Part shown: piece after piece, positions 16,162 to 24,602 of the stretch | Layout: each line of letters opens with the position of its first letter | Position numbering within the stretch: the first letter of the stretch is position 1 | Source: an uncultured Porphyromonadaceae bacterium | GTDB lineage: Bacteria > Bacteroidota > Bacteroidia > Bacteroidales > Muribaculaceae | Reading direction: 5' to 3' | DNA length: 42,611 nt | Assembly (NCBI GenBank): GCA_900550395.1 | Contig: URSD01000022.1 | Span: forward strand, 1-42,611 | Program-made: the position numbers and the translations under genes | Notes under the pieces: model-generated | Database searches by the model: none | Told to the model about the DNA's origin: nothing | Seen by the model: only the letters and a program-made list of their open reading frames with translations

Positions 16162-17820
16162 ATGGAAAAATACGACCATCTCAACGAATACATCCGCGAC
16201 GCCATCCGCGACAACTGGGAAGAACTCGCCCTCACAGACTTCCACGGAGTCTCGTTCCAGTACCGCGATGTAGCCCGCAAGATTGAAAAACTGCACATAC
16301 TCTTCAAGCATATAGGCATCGAACCGGGCGACAAAGTCGCCCTCTGCGGCCGCAACTCAGCACAATGGGCCATAGCGGCCCTCGCATGCCTCACCTACGG
16401 CGCCGTGGCCGTGCCCATCCTCCACGACTTCAAGAGCGACAACATCCACCATCTCGTCACGCATAGCGAGGCCAAGCTCTTTTTCGTAGACGAAGCCATC
16501 TGGGAAAATCTCGATCCGGATTCCATGCCCATGCTGACGGGTGCGCTGCTCATTGCCGACTACTCGCTGCTGTTCTCCCGCGACCGGCGCCTGACCGAGG
16601 CCCGCGCCCACCTCAACGAGCTCTTCGGCCAGCGCTGGCCCGACCGCTTCACTGCAGCCGACGTGGACTACCCCGTATTCACGCACGACACCCTCGCGCT
16701 CATCAACTACACCAGCGGCTCCACAGGCTTCAGCAAAGGCGTCATGCTCACCTACGGCAACCTCTGGAGCAACATCCGTTACGCCATCGACGACCTCACC
16801 TTCCTGAAGCCCGGCGACGGCATGGTGTGCATGCTGCCGCTGGCCCACATGTACGGCCTCGTATTCGAGATGATACACACCTTCGTCAAGGGCTGCCACA
16901 TCTACTTCCTCACGCGCACCCCATCGCCGAAAATCATCATGGACGCCTTCGCCACCGTCCACCCGAAGCTCATCATCACCGTGCCGCTGATTCTCGACAA
17001 GATCATCCGCACGCGCGTCTTCCCTCTGCTCGACAAGCCGCTGATGAAGATACTGATGCACATCCCTCTTGTCGACGACCATCTGCTCGACAAAATCAAG
17101 GAACGCCTCATGACTACCTTCGGCGGCAACCTGCATGAGATGATAATAGGAGGCGCGCCACTGAACGCCGACGTAGAGGCATTCCTGAGACGCATACGCT
17201 TCCCCTTCACCGTAGGCTACGGCATGACCGAATGCGCGCCACTCATAACCTACAGCCCATGGGACAAGCAGCGCCCCGGCTCGTGCGGCCGGCTCGCCGC
17301 ACGCATGGAGGCACGCATCGACTCGCCCGACCCGGCCCACAAGCCCGGAGTGCTGTACGTGCGCGGAGCCAACGTCATGAAAGGCTACTACAAGAATCCC
17401 GAGGCCACAGCCCAGGCCCTCGACAAGGACGGCTGGCTCAATACCGGCGACATATGCAGCATGGACGGGGACGGATACCTCACCATACGCGGACGCGACA
17501 AAAGCATGATTCTCGGCCCCAGCGGACAGAACATCTACCCCGAGGAGATAGAGCAGAAGCTCAACAGCATGCTATACGTGGCCGAAAGCCTCGTAGTCGA
17601 CGACGACAACAAGCTCGTGGCTCTCATATACCCCGACTTCGACACGGCTCACAAGGCAGGCCTCGACGACAGGCAGATAGAGCAGCAGATGAACCGCAAC
17701 ATCGAGCAGCTCAACGACGAGCTGCCGGCCTACAGCCGCGTCAGCCGCATGCGCATGATGCACGAGGAGTTCGAGAAAACGCCCAAGCGCTCTATCAAGC
17801 GCTACCTCTACCAGCACTGA
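16162..17820 (+). CDS. Long-chain acyl-CoA synthetase (AMP-forming)
   Basis: A 552-residue member of the ANL adenylate-forming superfamily. It activates a fatty acid with ATP to acyl-AMP and then acyl-CoA. Visible motifs: the P-loop-like YTSGSTGFSKGVMLTYGNL (about 182-200), GYGMTECAP (about 352-360), the hinge region NTGDICSMDGDGYLTIRGRDKSMI and a C-terminal KTPKRSIKRYLY with the usual catalytic lysine area. It is near the short end of the FadD range. No export signal, so it acts in the cytosol or at the inner membrane. Exogenous fatty-acid or phospholipid turnover is the likely setting; the chain length is not readable from sequence. Its TGA overlaps the ATG of the methyltransferase gene by one base. 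Confidence 0.92.
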   Translation: MEKYDHLNEYIRDAIRDNWEELALTDFHGVSFQYRDVARKIEKLHILFKHIGIEPGDKVALCGRNSAQWAIAALACLTYGAVAVPILHDFKSDNIHHLVTHSEAKLFFVDEAIWENLDPDSMPMLTGALLIADYSLLFSRDRRLTEARAHLNELFGQRWPDRFTAADVDYPVFTHDTLALINYTSGSTGFSKGVMLTYGNLWSNIRYAIDDLTFLKPGDGMVCMLPLAHMYGLVFEMIHTFVKGCHIYFLTRTPSPKIIMDAFATVHPKLIITVPLILDKIIRTRVFPLLDKPLMKILMHIPLVDDHLLDKIKERLMTTFGGNLHEMIIGGAPLNADVEAFLRRIRFPFTVGYGMTECAPLITYSPWDKQRPGSCGRLAARMEARIDSPDPAHKPGVLYVRGANVMKGYYKNPEATAQALDKDGWLNTGDICSMDGDGYLTIRGRDKSMILGPSGQNIYPEEIEQKLNSMLYVAESLVVDDDNKLVALIYPDFDTAHKAGLDDRQIEQQMNRNIEQLNDELPAYSRVSRMRMMHEEFEKTPKRSIKRYLYQH

Positions 17821-18587
17821 TGGAACTGACGGCTTCGCTGCGCAAGACCATAGCGTCGCTCGCCTCGGCGCGCCACAGGCGCGAGGCGGGACTCTTTGCC
17901 GCCGAGGGCACCAAATGCGTGCTCGACACCCTCGGTGCGTTCCGCCTGCATTGCCTCGTCGCCACGGCCGCGTGGCTCGAGGAACATCCGGACGCAGCGC
18001 CTGCGGACGTAACCGTCATAGCCCGGCGCCCCGACATGGAGCGAATGTCGGCCCTGTCCACGCCGCCGCCGGTGATAGCGGTCTACAATATACCCGAGAC
18101 CGTGGCGCCCGTCATCCGCCCCGACGACATCACGCTGGCACTCGACTGCGTGCAGGATCCCGGCAACCTCGGCACAATAGTGCGCGCCGCCGACTGGATG
18201 GGGGTAGACACCATCCTCGCCTCGCACGACACCGCCGACATCTTCAGCGCCAAGGCCATCCAGGCCACCATGGGAGCCATCTCCCGCGTGCGTGTGCATT
18301 ATTGCGACCTGCCAGCCACGCTGCACTCCCTGCCGCAAGGCCTCCCCGTATTCGGCACCTTCCTGAACGGCGAGAACATCTACACCGCCCCCTGGCTTGA
18401 CGGCGGTGGCGTGCTCGTGCTCGGCAACGAAGGACGCGGCATCTCCGAGGACACGGCCGCATGCGTAACACGCCGGATCACCATACCCAGCTATCCCCCC
18501 GGGCGCCCCACATCGGAGAGCCTCAACGTAGGCGTAGCCGCCGCCATCGCAATGGCTCAGATGCGCGCCGCACGCTTTACTCGCTGA
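17820..18587 (+). CDS. TrmH/SpoU-family RNA 2'-O-methyltransferase
   Basis: A 255-residue protein. A small N-terminal substrate-binding part (RHRREAGLFAAEGTKCVLD, about 18-36) is followed by the trefoil-knot SPOUT catalytic domain with its three motifs: LDCVQDPGNLGTIVRAADW, VLVLGNEGRGIS and the knot strand SYPPGRPTSESLNVGVAAA. It uses S-adenosylmethionine to methylate a ribose 2'-hydroxyl in rRNA or tRNA; the exact target cannot be told from sequence. The knot motif has PPGRPTSES where IPMxGxxES is usual, a noticeable variant. The start ATG overlaps the preceding stop (TGATG), indicating translational coupling, and radA follows five bases after its stop. Confidence 0.9.
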   Translation: MELTASLRKTIASLASARHRREAGLFAAEGTKCVLDTLGAFRLHCLVATAAWLEEHPDAAPADVTVIARRPDMERMSALSTPPPVIAVYNIPETVAPVIRPDDITLALDCVQDPGNLGTIVRAADWMGVDTILASHDTADIFSAKAIQATMGAISRVRVHYCDLPATLHSLPQGLPVFGTFLNGENIYTAPWLDGGGVLVLGNEGRGISEDTAACVTRRITIPSYPPGRPTSESLNVGVAAAIAMAQMRAARFTR

Positions 18588-18592
18588 TACCT

Positions 18593-19963
18593 ATGGCAAA
18601 GAAAACAGTCAAGACCGCATGGTTCTGCAGCCAGTGCGGAGCCGAATCGCCCAAATGGCAGGGACGCTGCCCGGCCTGCGGAGCATGGAATACAATGGTG
18701 GAGGAACGCGTAGCTGCGGCTCCGGCTGCCTCCAAATCCTCTACACGACGCGCCAGGCCCGCGCAGGCGGTGGCAGTAAACGACATCGAGGCCCTCAACG
18801 AGCCCCGCATCCTAATGCCCAGCAAGGAACTCAACCGTGTGCTGGGCGGTGGCCTCGTCAACGGCTCGCTGGTACTTATCGGCGGTGAACCCGGCATAGG
18901 CAAGAGCACGCTCGTGCTTCAGAACCTGCTCGCCATCAAGTCGCGCACCATACTCTACGTCAGCGGCGAGGAAAGCGCCACGCAGCTGAAACTGCGCGCC
19001 GACCGTATCGGCCGCGGCTCCGACAACGTGTTCATCGTCTGCGAGACATCCCTCGAGAACATCATGGACCACATCGACGCCGTGCAGCCCTCGATTCTCG
19101 TGGTAGACTCTATACAGACCATCGCCTCGGACGCGCTCGACTCGGCGGCCGGCAGCGTGGGTCAGGTGCGCGAATGCGCCGCACGGCTGCTCAAATATGC
19201 CAAGGAAAGCAATGTGCCGGTGCTGATGATAGGCCACATCACCAAAGACGGCACTCTCGCCGGCCCCAAGGTGCTGGAACACATCGTCGACGCCGTGCTC
19301 CAGTTCGAGGGCGACAGCCAGTACATGTACCGCATACTGCGCCCTATCAAGAACCGCTTCGGAAGCACCTCCGAGCTGGGCATCTACGAGATGGCGCGCA
19401 GCGGCCTGCGCGAGGTCACCAATCCGTCCGAAATGCTCCTGAGCCACAGCGCTGAATCCCTAAGCGGCGTGGCGATAGGCGTCACCGTCGACGGCGCCCG
19501 CCCCTTCCTTATCGAAGTGCAGGCGCTCGTAAGCACCGCCGCCTACGGCACCGCCCAGCGTTCCGTCACCGGCTTCGACTCCAAGCGCATGAACATGCTG
19601 CTCGCCGTGCTTGAGAAGCGGGTGGGCTTCAAGCTCGCGCAGAAAGACGTCTTCCTCAACATCGCCGGCGGCCTGCGCGTCAACGACCCCGCGCTCGACC
19701 TCGGCGTCATCTGCGCCATACTCTCCAGCAACGTCGACATGGCCATCCCCAAAGGCTGGTGCATGACCGGCGAAGTGGGCCTGACGGGCGAGATACGCCC
19801 CGTCACGCGCATAGAGCAGCGCATCGGCGAGGCCGCCAAGCTCGGCATGACCGACATCCTCGTGCCCGCAGGCAACCTCAAAGGCTTCGACCGCGACCGT
19901 GCCGGCATCAACATCCACGAAGTAGCAAAGGTTGAAGAAGCCTTTCGTGCCGTATTCGGGTAA
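18593..19963 (+). CDS. radA: DNA repair protein RadA
   Basis: A 456-residue RecA-like branch-migration protein that helps process recombination intermediates. It has an N-terminal zinc finger (Cys12, Cys15, Cys26, Cys29), a RecA-type ATPase with Walker A GGEPGIGKSTL (about 97-107), a Walker B region (ILVVDSIQTI), the diagnostic KNRFG motif and a C-terminal Lon-like domain (about 275-456; MTGEVGLTGEIRPV). The ATG at 18593 is chosen because it begins the typical MAKKTxTxWxCxxCG start; longer frames run into the methyltransferase gene. It is the last gene of the unit begun by the acyl-CoA synthetase and is followed by AT-rich palindromes and a terminator. Confidence 0.96.
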   Translation: MAKKTVKTAWFCSQCGAESPKWQGRCPACGAWNTMVEERVAAAPAASKSSTRRARPAQAVAVNDIEALNEPRILMPSKELNRVLGGGLVNGSLVLIGGEPGIGKSTLVLQNLLAIKSRTILYVSGEESATQLKLRADRIGRGSDNVFIVCETSLENIMDHIDAVQPSILVVDSIQTIASDALDSAAGSVGQVRECAARLLKYAKESNVPVLMIGHITKDGTLAGPKVLEHIVDAVLQFEGDSQYMYRILRPIKNRFGSTSELGIYEMARSGLREVTNPSEMLLSHSAESLSGVAIGVTVDGARPFLIEVQALVSTAAYGTAQRSVTGFDSKRMNMLLAVLEKRVGFKLAQKDVFLNIAGGLRVNDPALDLGVICAILSSNVDMAIPKGWCMTGEVGLTGEIRPVTRIEQRIGEAAKLGMTDILVPAGNLKGFDRDRAGINIHEVAKVEEAFRAVFG

Positions 19964-19980
19964 AAGTATTGTTTTTAGCG

Positions 19981-20056
19981 ATTTTATTCAATAAAAACAC
20001 TGTATTGAATAAAATAGTTACTTTTTTATTCAGTATAGATACATAAACTGAATAAA
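19981..20056. repeat. Two AT-rich palindromes sharing one half-site
   Basis: Palindrome 1: ATTTTATTCAATA (19981-19993) with TATTGAATAAAAT (20003-20015), a perfect 13-bp stem and 9-nt loop. Palindrome 2: TTTATTCAGT (20025-20034) with ACTGAATAAA (20047-20056), 12-nt loop. All four arms share the core TTTATTCA in alternating orientation. They lie between convergent genes. Confidence 0.6.
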
Positions 20057-20061
20057 GACGA

Positions 20062-20104
20062 AGCCGCCCGGCATCCATCAGCAGGATACCGGGCGGCTCT
20101 TTTA
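20062..20104. terminator. Intrinsic terminator between convergent radA and M16 peptidase genes
   Basis: AGCCGCCCGG (20062-20071) pairs with CCGGGCGGCT (20089-20098), with an inner ATCC/GGAT stem, followed by CTTTTA on the plus strand. On the minus strand the tail is weaker (TCGTCTTTATT). It most clearly ends radA. Confidence 0.8.
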
Positions 20105-20121
20105 GCTTCTTGCGGGGGAGA

Positions 20122-22947
20122 TTACTTCGCGGGGTCGAGGATGACTACGCGATAGTTGTTCTGGTCGAGCAGGTTCTTCATGAAGGCCTTGACGTCGTCG
20201 GTGGTGACAGCCTTGATTACCTCATCGATACCGTTGAATGTGTCGACACCGTTTATGAGGCTGCCGGTGATAGCACCACTCCAGGTGTCGTTTTTCTCAC
20301 GGCCCTCCAAGGCGTCCTTGAGCATGAACTCCTTGATGGGGTTGAGCTCGTCGTCGGCCACATTCTCGCTCATGCCGCGGACGATGTCGGACACTACGGT
20401 CAGCACTTCATCCCTGACTTCGGGCTTGGTGGGGAAAGGAATCTGCATGAATACGTTCTCGTCAGCCACACGTGCCATCTGGCCGTAAGCGCCGATGCTG
20501 TAGGTGGCGCCCATTTCCTCGCGCACCTTCTTGAGGAGACGGTTGCTCAGAATCTGCGAGGCAATGCGGGTGAGCATGCGGTTGCGGGGCGTGAAGTCCT
20601 CATGACCGCTTACAGCTACCATGATCCAGGGCTGAGGAGTCTCCATGGCCGTGGTGCTTTCGTCGGTAGCGTTGCCCTTTGTGGGTTCGAGCGCAGGGTT
20701 CACGGCCGGCATGGCGGTATTGGCCGTAGCAGCGTCGGCGGGCAGAGTGGCGATATACTGCTCGAGCATGGGCTTGAACTGCTCGAGGTTGATGCTGCCG
20801 GTGAAGACGAAGGTATAGTCGGCGGCGTTGGCGGTGAAGCCGTGGAGGATGTCGAGGATCACCTCACGCTTGGCGTTGCGGATGTCGTCGGTGCCGAGTA
20901 CCTGCACCAGGGGCGATGCATAGGTGGCGGCGGTGGCGCGCTTGGCGAAGATATACTGCGGCTGCGCTTCCTGATTGCCGAGGATGCCTATGATGTTGCC
21001 CTGGATGGCGCTGAAGTCGTCGGGAGTGATGTTGTAGTCCTTGAAGGTCATGTAGATCATCTCCATCATCACGGGCAGGTCCTTGACGGTGCTTGAGCCC
21101 TCGATGCTGCGGTAGTATTCGCTGACTTCGGGTGCCACCTTCACCTGACGGCCCTGAAGATACTTCTTCATGTCGCTGTTGTTGTAGGTGCCGAGGCCGT
21201 AGTTGCTGATGGCGTAGGGCATGAACTTGACGCTGGCGGCATTGGCGGGGTCAAGCGTATTGAATCCGCCGCGGGCCACTGCCGAGAAGATAATCTCGTT
21301 GTCGTTGAACTCGGTGGGCTTGACAATCACCTTGACGCCGTTGCTGAGGGTAAACTCGGTGGCGCCCCACTGCTCCAGAGTGCGGGTGGCGGTGATTTTG
21401 CCGGGTGCGGGCAGAGAGGGAATGAGGGGTTCGCTCTTCATCTCGTCGCGGTAGGGCTCGATTTCCTCGGCGTCAACCTTGGCGATGACGGCGGCTACTT
21501 CTTCCTCAGTGGGGACGCGGAAGGTATCATTGTCGGGCAGCAGGGCGGCGAACACGCGGTTGTTGGCCGTGATAAGCTCCGGAAGCATCTGGTTGATGGC
21601 CTCTACGGGAATCATGTTTGCCAGCTGCGTGTACACCTGATAGTCGGCCTCGATGCCGGCCAGCGGTGTGCCGTCGATGAAGCTGCGCACGATTTCATGG
21701 CTGTAGGTGTCGTTCTCGGTCTTGTTGCGGTTGTTGTATTTCTTCTCCAGACGCGAGAGGTACTCGGCCTTGGCACGGTCATATTCGCCGGGAGTGAAGC
21801 CGCCGCGCTGTGCGCGGAGCAGCTCGCGGTACACCTCTTCGATGGCGGGCAGAAGGTCGTTGCCTTTCGGGCGGCCCTCGATGGAGAGGGCATCCTTGGT
21901 CTTGGCAAGGAAGAAGTCGTCGTAGTAGATGCTGGCGCCGGCGAAGTCAGCGTCAGGCTTGTTGGAGGCATCGTCGAGGCGTGTGCCGAGCATGTCGGTG
22001 ACAATGTCGGTGACGTACTTCATCTGGTAGAACATGGGAGTGTTACGCATCTCGCGGGGCATCTTGTCATTCTTGAAGAACATCATGAATGCAGCGCTGG
22101 GCATCTCCTTGTCCTTGCCGATGGCATAGATTGTGCCCTCGTTGTCGGGTACGTCGAAGTACACGCGCTCGGCTGCGTTCTCGGGCATCTTGATGCCGCC
22201 GAAGAGTTCCTTGATTTTGGCCTCAATGCGGGTGGGATTGATGTCGCCGACCACGATGATACCCTGCTGGTCGGGGCGGTACCATGTGTGATAGTAGTCG
22301 CGGAGCACCTGCGGCTCAAAGTTGTCCACAACCTCCATCGTGCCGATGGGCAGACGGTGGCCGTAGCGCGAATCGGGATACATCACGGGCATGATGTTCT
22401 CGATGATGCGCATGCTGCCCTGCATGCTGCGGCGCCACTCCTCATGGATCACGCCGCGCTCCTTGTTGATTTCCTCGGGGTCGAGCAGCAGGTCGTTGGC
22501 CCAGTCGTGGAGAATGAGCAGACAGCTGTCCTGCACGCTCTCGCGGGCGGTGGGCACGCTGGAAATGTTGTAGACGGTCTCGTCCACACCGGTATAGGCA
22601 TTCAGGTTGTAGCCGAATTTCACGCCCACGCTCTCAAGCCAGTCTACAACATTGTTGCCGGGGAAGTTCTTGGTGCCGTTGAAGCACATGTGCTCCAGGA
22701 AGTGCGCGAGGCCGCGCTGGTTTTCTTCTTCCAGCACCGAGCCGACCTTCTGCGCGATATAGAAGTCGGCCTGACCCTTCGGGGTCTCGTTGTGGCGGAT
22801 GTAGTAGGTGAGTCCGTTGTCGAGGCGACCTGTGATTACGGCCGTATCGACAGGAATCTGCGGGAGCTCCGGCATCTGGGCCGACACTGTGCCGCCTGCG
22901 AAAACCACAGCCAGCATCAGCAATACGCTCTTGATTACTTTTTTCAT
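20122..22947 (-). CDS. M16 family zinc metallopeptidase (pitrilysin-like), exported
   Basis: A 941-residue protein with a signal peptide (MKKVIKSVLLMLAVVFAGGTVSAQ) and two tandem M16 halves. The N-terminal half holds the inverted zinc motif HFLEH (His82, Glu85, His86) and the distal glutamate in NKERGVIHEEW (Glu163). The second half (about 500-941) keeps the fold but has no HxxEH, as usual for the inactive half that completes the chamber. It is probably periplasmic or outer-membrane-associated and degrades peptides; the substrate is unknown. Upstream on the same strand is a DUF3298 lipoprotein gene 92 bp away, with its own possible promoter for the peptidase in the gap. Confidence 0.93.
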   Translation of the reverse strand: MKKVIKSVLLMLAVVFAGGTVSAQMPELPQIPVDTAVITGRLDNGLTYYIRHNETPKGQADFYIAQKVGSVLEEENQRGLAHFLEHMCFNGTKNFPGNNVVDWLESVGVKFGYNLNAYTGVDETVYNISSVPTARESVQDSCLLILHDWANDLLLDPEEINKERGVIHEEWRRSMQGSMRIIENIMPVMYPDSRYGHRLPIGTMEVVDNFEPQVLRDYYHTWYRPDQQGIIVVGDINPTRIEAKIKELFGGIKMPENAAERVYFDVPDNEGTIYAIGKDKEMPSAAFMMFFKNDKMPREMRNTPMFYQMKYVTDIVTDMLGTRLDDASNKPDADFAGASIYYDDFFLAKTKDALSIEGRPKGNDLLPAIEEVYRELLRAQRGGFTPGEYDRAKAEYLSRLEKKYNNRNKTENDTYSHEIVRSFIDGTPLAGIEADYQVYTQLANMIPVEAINQMLPELITANNRVFAALLPDNDTFRVPTEEEVAAVIAKVDAEEIEPYRDEMKSEPLIPSLPAPGKITATRTLEQWGATEFTLSNGVKVIVKPTEFNDNEIIFSAVARGGFNTLDPANAASVKFMPYAISNYGLGTYNNSDMKKYLQGRQVKVAPEVSEYYRSIEGSSTVKDLPVMMEMIYMTFKDYNITPDDFSAIQGNIIGILGNQEAQPQYIFAKRATAATYASPLVQVLGTDDIRNAKREVILDILHGFTANAADYTFVFTGSINLEQFKPMLEQYIATLPADAATANTAMPAVNPALEPTKGNATDESTTAMETPQPWIMVAVSGHEDFTPRNRMLTRIASQILSNRLLKKVREEMGATYSIGAYGQMARVADENVFMQIPFPTKPEVRDEVLTVVSDIVRGMSENVADDELNPIKEFMLKDALEGREKNDTWSGAITGSLINGVDTFNGIDEVIKAVTTDDVKAFMKNLLDQNNYRVVILDPAK

Positions 22948-23000
22948 GTGATGTTTATAAATGATGTATTGTTTTTATCAATTAGACGCCACCGCCCATG

Positions 23001-23008
23001 CAAAATTG
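23001..23008 (-). promoter_or_regulatory. Possible -7 box of the M16 peptidase gene
   Basis: On the minus strand CAATTTTG, one base off TAnnTTTG, 53 nt before the ATG. It sits in the loop of a palindrome (CCGCC/GGCGG arms, 22992-23015), and a tandem 10-bp repeat GCGTTAAAAA lies at 23018-23037. No -33 box is evident. Confidence 0.3.
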
Positions 23009-23039
23009 CAGGCGGCAGCGTTAAAAAGCGTTAAAAATA

Positions 23040-23867
23040 TCACCCATTCACCTGTCCCAGCCCGTTGTCGAAGTCGGCGAGGCGGAAATATTTCTTGCCG
23101 AAAGGCGTCATGTAGTCCACAAGCTCATAGGGATAGAACGACACCTTGATGGCGCCCTGCGCGAAGCTTGCCGCCTCGTAGGGCTGATAGACGAACACTA
23201 TCTCTCCCGACGGCGCGAGCATGAAGTTGTCGTGCGAAGGCAGCTCAGTAATGCCCGTGGGGCCGATGATCTGCTCGAGGGCGTCGGCCTGCGTCTGTAT
23301 GGCAGCGGCGAGGTCGTTCAGGCGCTTGTTGTCGAAAATCTCGCGCAGTGTCAGCACACGGCCCGAAGCCATATCATAATTAATATAGTAGCTCGTAGTC
23401 ATGCCGTGTGCGGCGGCCGGCGGATACTCGGAGGTTGTCACGCAATAGACCAAAAGTTCCGGGCTGAGGTTCACCACGGTGCCCGTAACTACGTTGAAAC
23501 CGTCGGCTGCCGTAGTGTCCACCGGCTCCACGGCATAGCCTATGCCGGAGGCGGTGGAGAGCAGATGGTCGCGCATCACGGTGTCGAAATCGGCGCCCAC
23601 CGAGTCGAACGCAAGGCTCATGATGCTGTCGAGCAGCGGGTTGATGTCGGCGCCGAACACACGCGTAGGAATCACCAGATTCACGGAATCGGCAAATATC
23701 ATGTCCTCGTCGCTGCCGAACTCCGCAGCCGAGTTGAGCAGACGGAACGAACTGCCGTGCTCGGCCACGCGGAACTCCACGCGGCGGTCGTCGGCCCCAT
23801 GTCCGCACGATGCGGCACCTGCGGCAAGCAGCGCCGTACCCACGGCGTAAAAAATCAGTTTTTTCAT
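23040..23867 (-). CDS. DUF3298/RsiV-like lipoprotein
   Basis: A 275-residue protein beginning MKKLIFYAVGTALLAAGAASCGHG, a lipoprotein signal with the lipobox AASC. The first half (about 40-170) resembles a DUF4163-like domain; the second half carries the DUF3298 pattern with ASGRVLTLREIFDNKRL and SFYPYELVDYMTPFGKKYFRL. In Firmicutes related domains occur in the anti-sigma factor RsiV, but in Bacteroidetes these are stand-alone lipoproteins of unknown role. A start at 23912 is rejected because 23867 begins the signal peptide and tandem promoter boxes lie upstream of it. It precedes the M16 peptidase on the same strand, so a shared envelope role is possible. Confidence 0.85.
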   Translation of the reverse strand: MKKLIFYAVGTALLAAGAASCGHGADDRRVEFRVAEHGSSFRLLNSAAEFGSDEDMIFADSVNLVIPTRVFGADINPLLDSIMSLAFDSVGADFDTVMRDHLLSTASGIGYAVEPVDTTAADGFNVVTGTVVNLSPELLVYCVTTSEYPPAAAHGMTTSYYINYDMASGRVLTLREIFDNKRLNDLAAAIQTQADALEQIIGPTGITELPSHDNFMLAPSGEIVFVYQPYEAASFAQGAIKVSFYPYELVDYMTPFGKKYFRLADFDNGLGQVNG

Positions 23868-23928
23868 ATAGATACAATCCAAATTCAGTTCATATGATAT
23901 AAAACATACCAAGCCGCAGAATCGTCGG

Positions 23929-23959
23929 CAAAAATAGCTTTTTTTCTCCTACAAAATTA
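23929..23959 (-). promoter_or_regulatory. Duplicated -7 boxes for the DUF3298 gene
   Basis: On the minus strand TAATTTTG (23952-23959) and TATTTTTG (23929-23936) both fit the consensus. Each lies next to a run of A in a near-duplicate unit of 23 bp (plus strand CAAAAATAGCTTTTTTT and CAAAATTAGCTTTTTTT). Confidence 0.5.
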
Positions 23960-23965
23960 GCTTTT

Positions 23966-23997
23966 TTTGTTGGAGTGCGAAAATTTTTGTAAATTCG
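23966..23997 (+). promoter_or_regulatory. Promoter of tRNA-Pro
   Basis: TTTG (23966-23969), 20 nt, then TAAATTCG (23990-23997, one base off consensus). Transcription would begin about ten bases before the tRNA. Confidence 0.5.
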
Positions 23998-24013
23998 CAT
24001 CGCTATTTAGCAA

Positions 24014-24087
24014 CGGGGCGTAGCGCAGTCCGGTAGCGCACCTGGTTTGGGACCAGGTGGTCGCAGGTTCGAATCCTGTCACCCCGA
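24014..24087 (+). tRNA. tRNA-Pro (anticodon TGG)
   Basis: A 74-nt cloverleaf: acceptor CGGGGCG/CACCCCG, D arm GCGC/GCGC, anticodon stem CCTGG/CCAGG with loop TTTGGGA (anticodon TGG at 24048-24050), T arm GCAGG/CCTGT with loop TTCGAAT, discriminator A. CCA is not encoded. The acceptor stem has a C-A mismatch at position 6-67, and pair 49-65 is G-T. No terminator follows before nuoA. Confidence 0.95.
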
Positions 24088-24141
24088 CAAAAGCCTCAAC
24101 ACCGTGGAAGCACAGTGGCAAAGATATATAATCTCTGTGTT

Positions 24142-24173
24142 ACAGCAGAATAGCCCCGAAGCATTTCTGCTGT
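24142..24173 (+). other. Hairpin in the nuo leader
   Basis: ACAGCAGAA (24142-24150) pairs with TTCTGCTGT (24165-24173) around 14 nt, with flanking GTG/CAC. There is no T-run. It lies in the 134-nt gap between tRNA-Pro and nuoA, where no good TAnnTTTG box is visible, and could be an mRNA leader structure or a processing site. Confidence 0.35.
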
Positions 24174-24221
24174 CACATCGGTATGGAGGCACGAGAGAGT
24201 AAATAAACCATCAACTACGAT

Positions 24222-24602
24222 ATGATCGCTTTAGACATTTTCGGAATTTCCAACAACGGGCTTCTGGCCATCACGGCAGCCCTCACGGGCATCGGCCTGG
24301 TGGCGCTTGCCCTATGGCTCGCCGGCCTGATTTCGCCGAAATCGTTCAATCCGCAGAAAGGCGAAGCCTACGAATGCGGCATCCCCACACGCGGCGAGAG
24401 CATGGCCCAGTTCAAAGTGGGCTACTACCTGTTTGCCATTCTGTTTCTGATGTTCGATGTCGAGACGGTATTCCTCTTCCCCTGGGCCGTCCGCGTCCGT
24501 GAGATGGGCCTCGGAGGCCTCCTCAGCATCGCAGTGTTCTTTGGCGTTTTAGTGCTGGGCCTTGTTTATGCCTGGCGGAAAGGAGCTTTGGAATGGAAGT
24601 AA
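24222..24602 (+). CDS. nuoA: NADH-quinone oxidoreductase subunit A
   Basis: A 126-residue inner-membrane subunit of complex I with three predicted helices. It keeps the family signature KGEAYECGIPTRGESMAQFKVGYYLFAILFLMFDVETVFLFPWA, whose cysteine loop and Asp-Glu pair lie near the quinone chamber. Length is normal. It is the first protein gene of a 17.5-kb run of energy genes and its last ten bases overlap the start of nuoB, which implies coupled translation. Confidence 0.96.
   Translation: MIALDIFGISNNGLLAITAALTGIGLVALALWLAGLISPKSFNPQKGEAYECGIPTRGESMAQFKVGYYLFAILFLMFDVETVFLFPWAVRVREMGLGGLLSIAVFFGVLVLGLVYAWRKGALEWK

Noticed and set aside
20035..20060. CRISPR-like or tandem repeat array near the radA terminator
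   Set aside because: The half-sites are inverted, not regularly spaced direct repeats, and there are no spacers; no CRISPR array was seen anywhere in the window.
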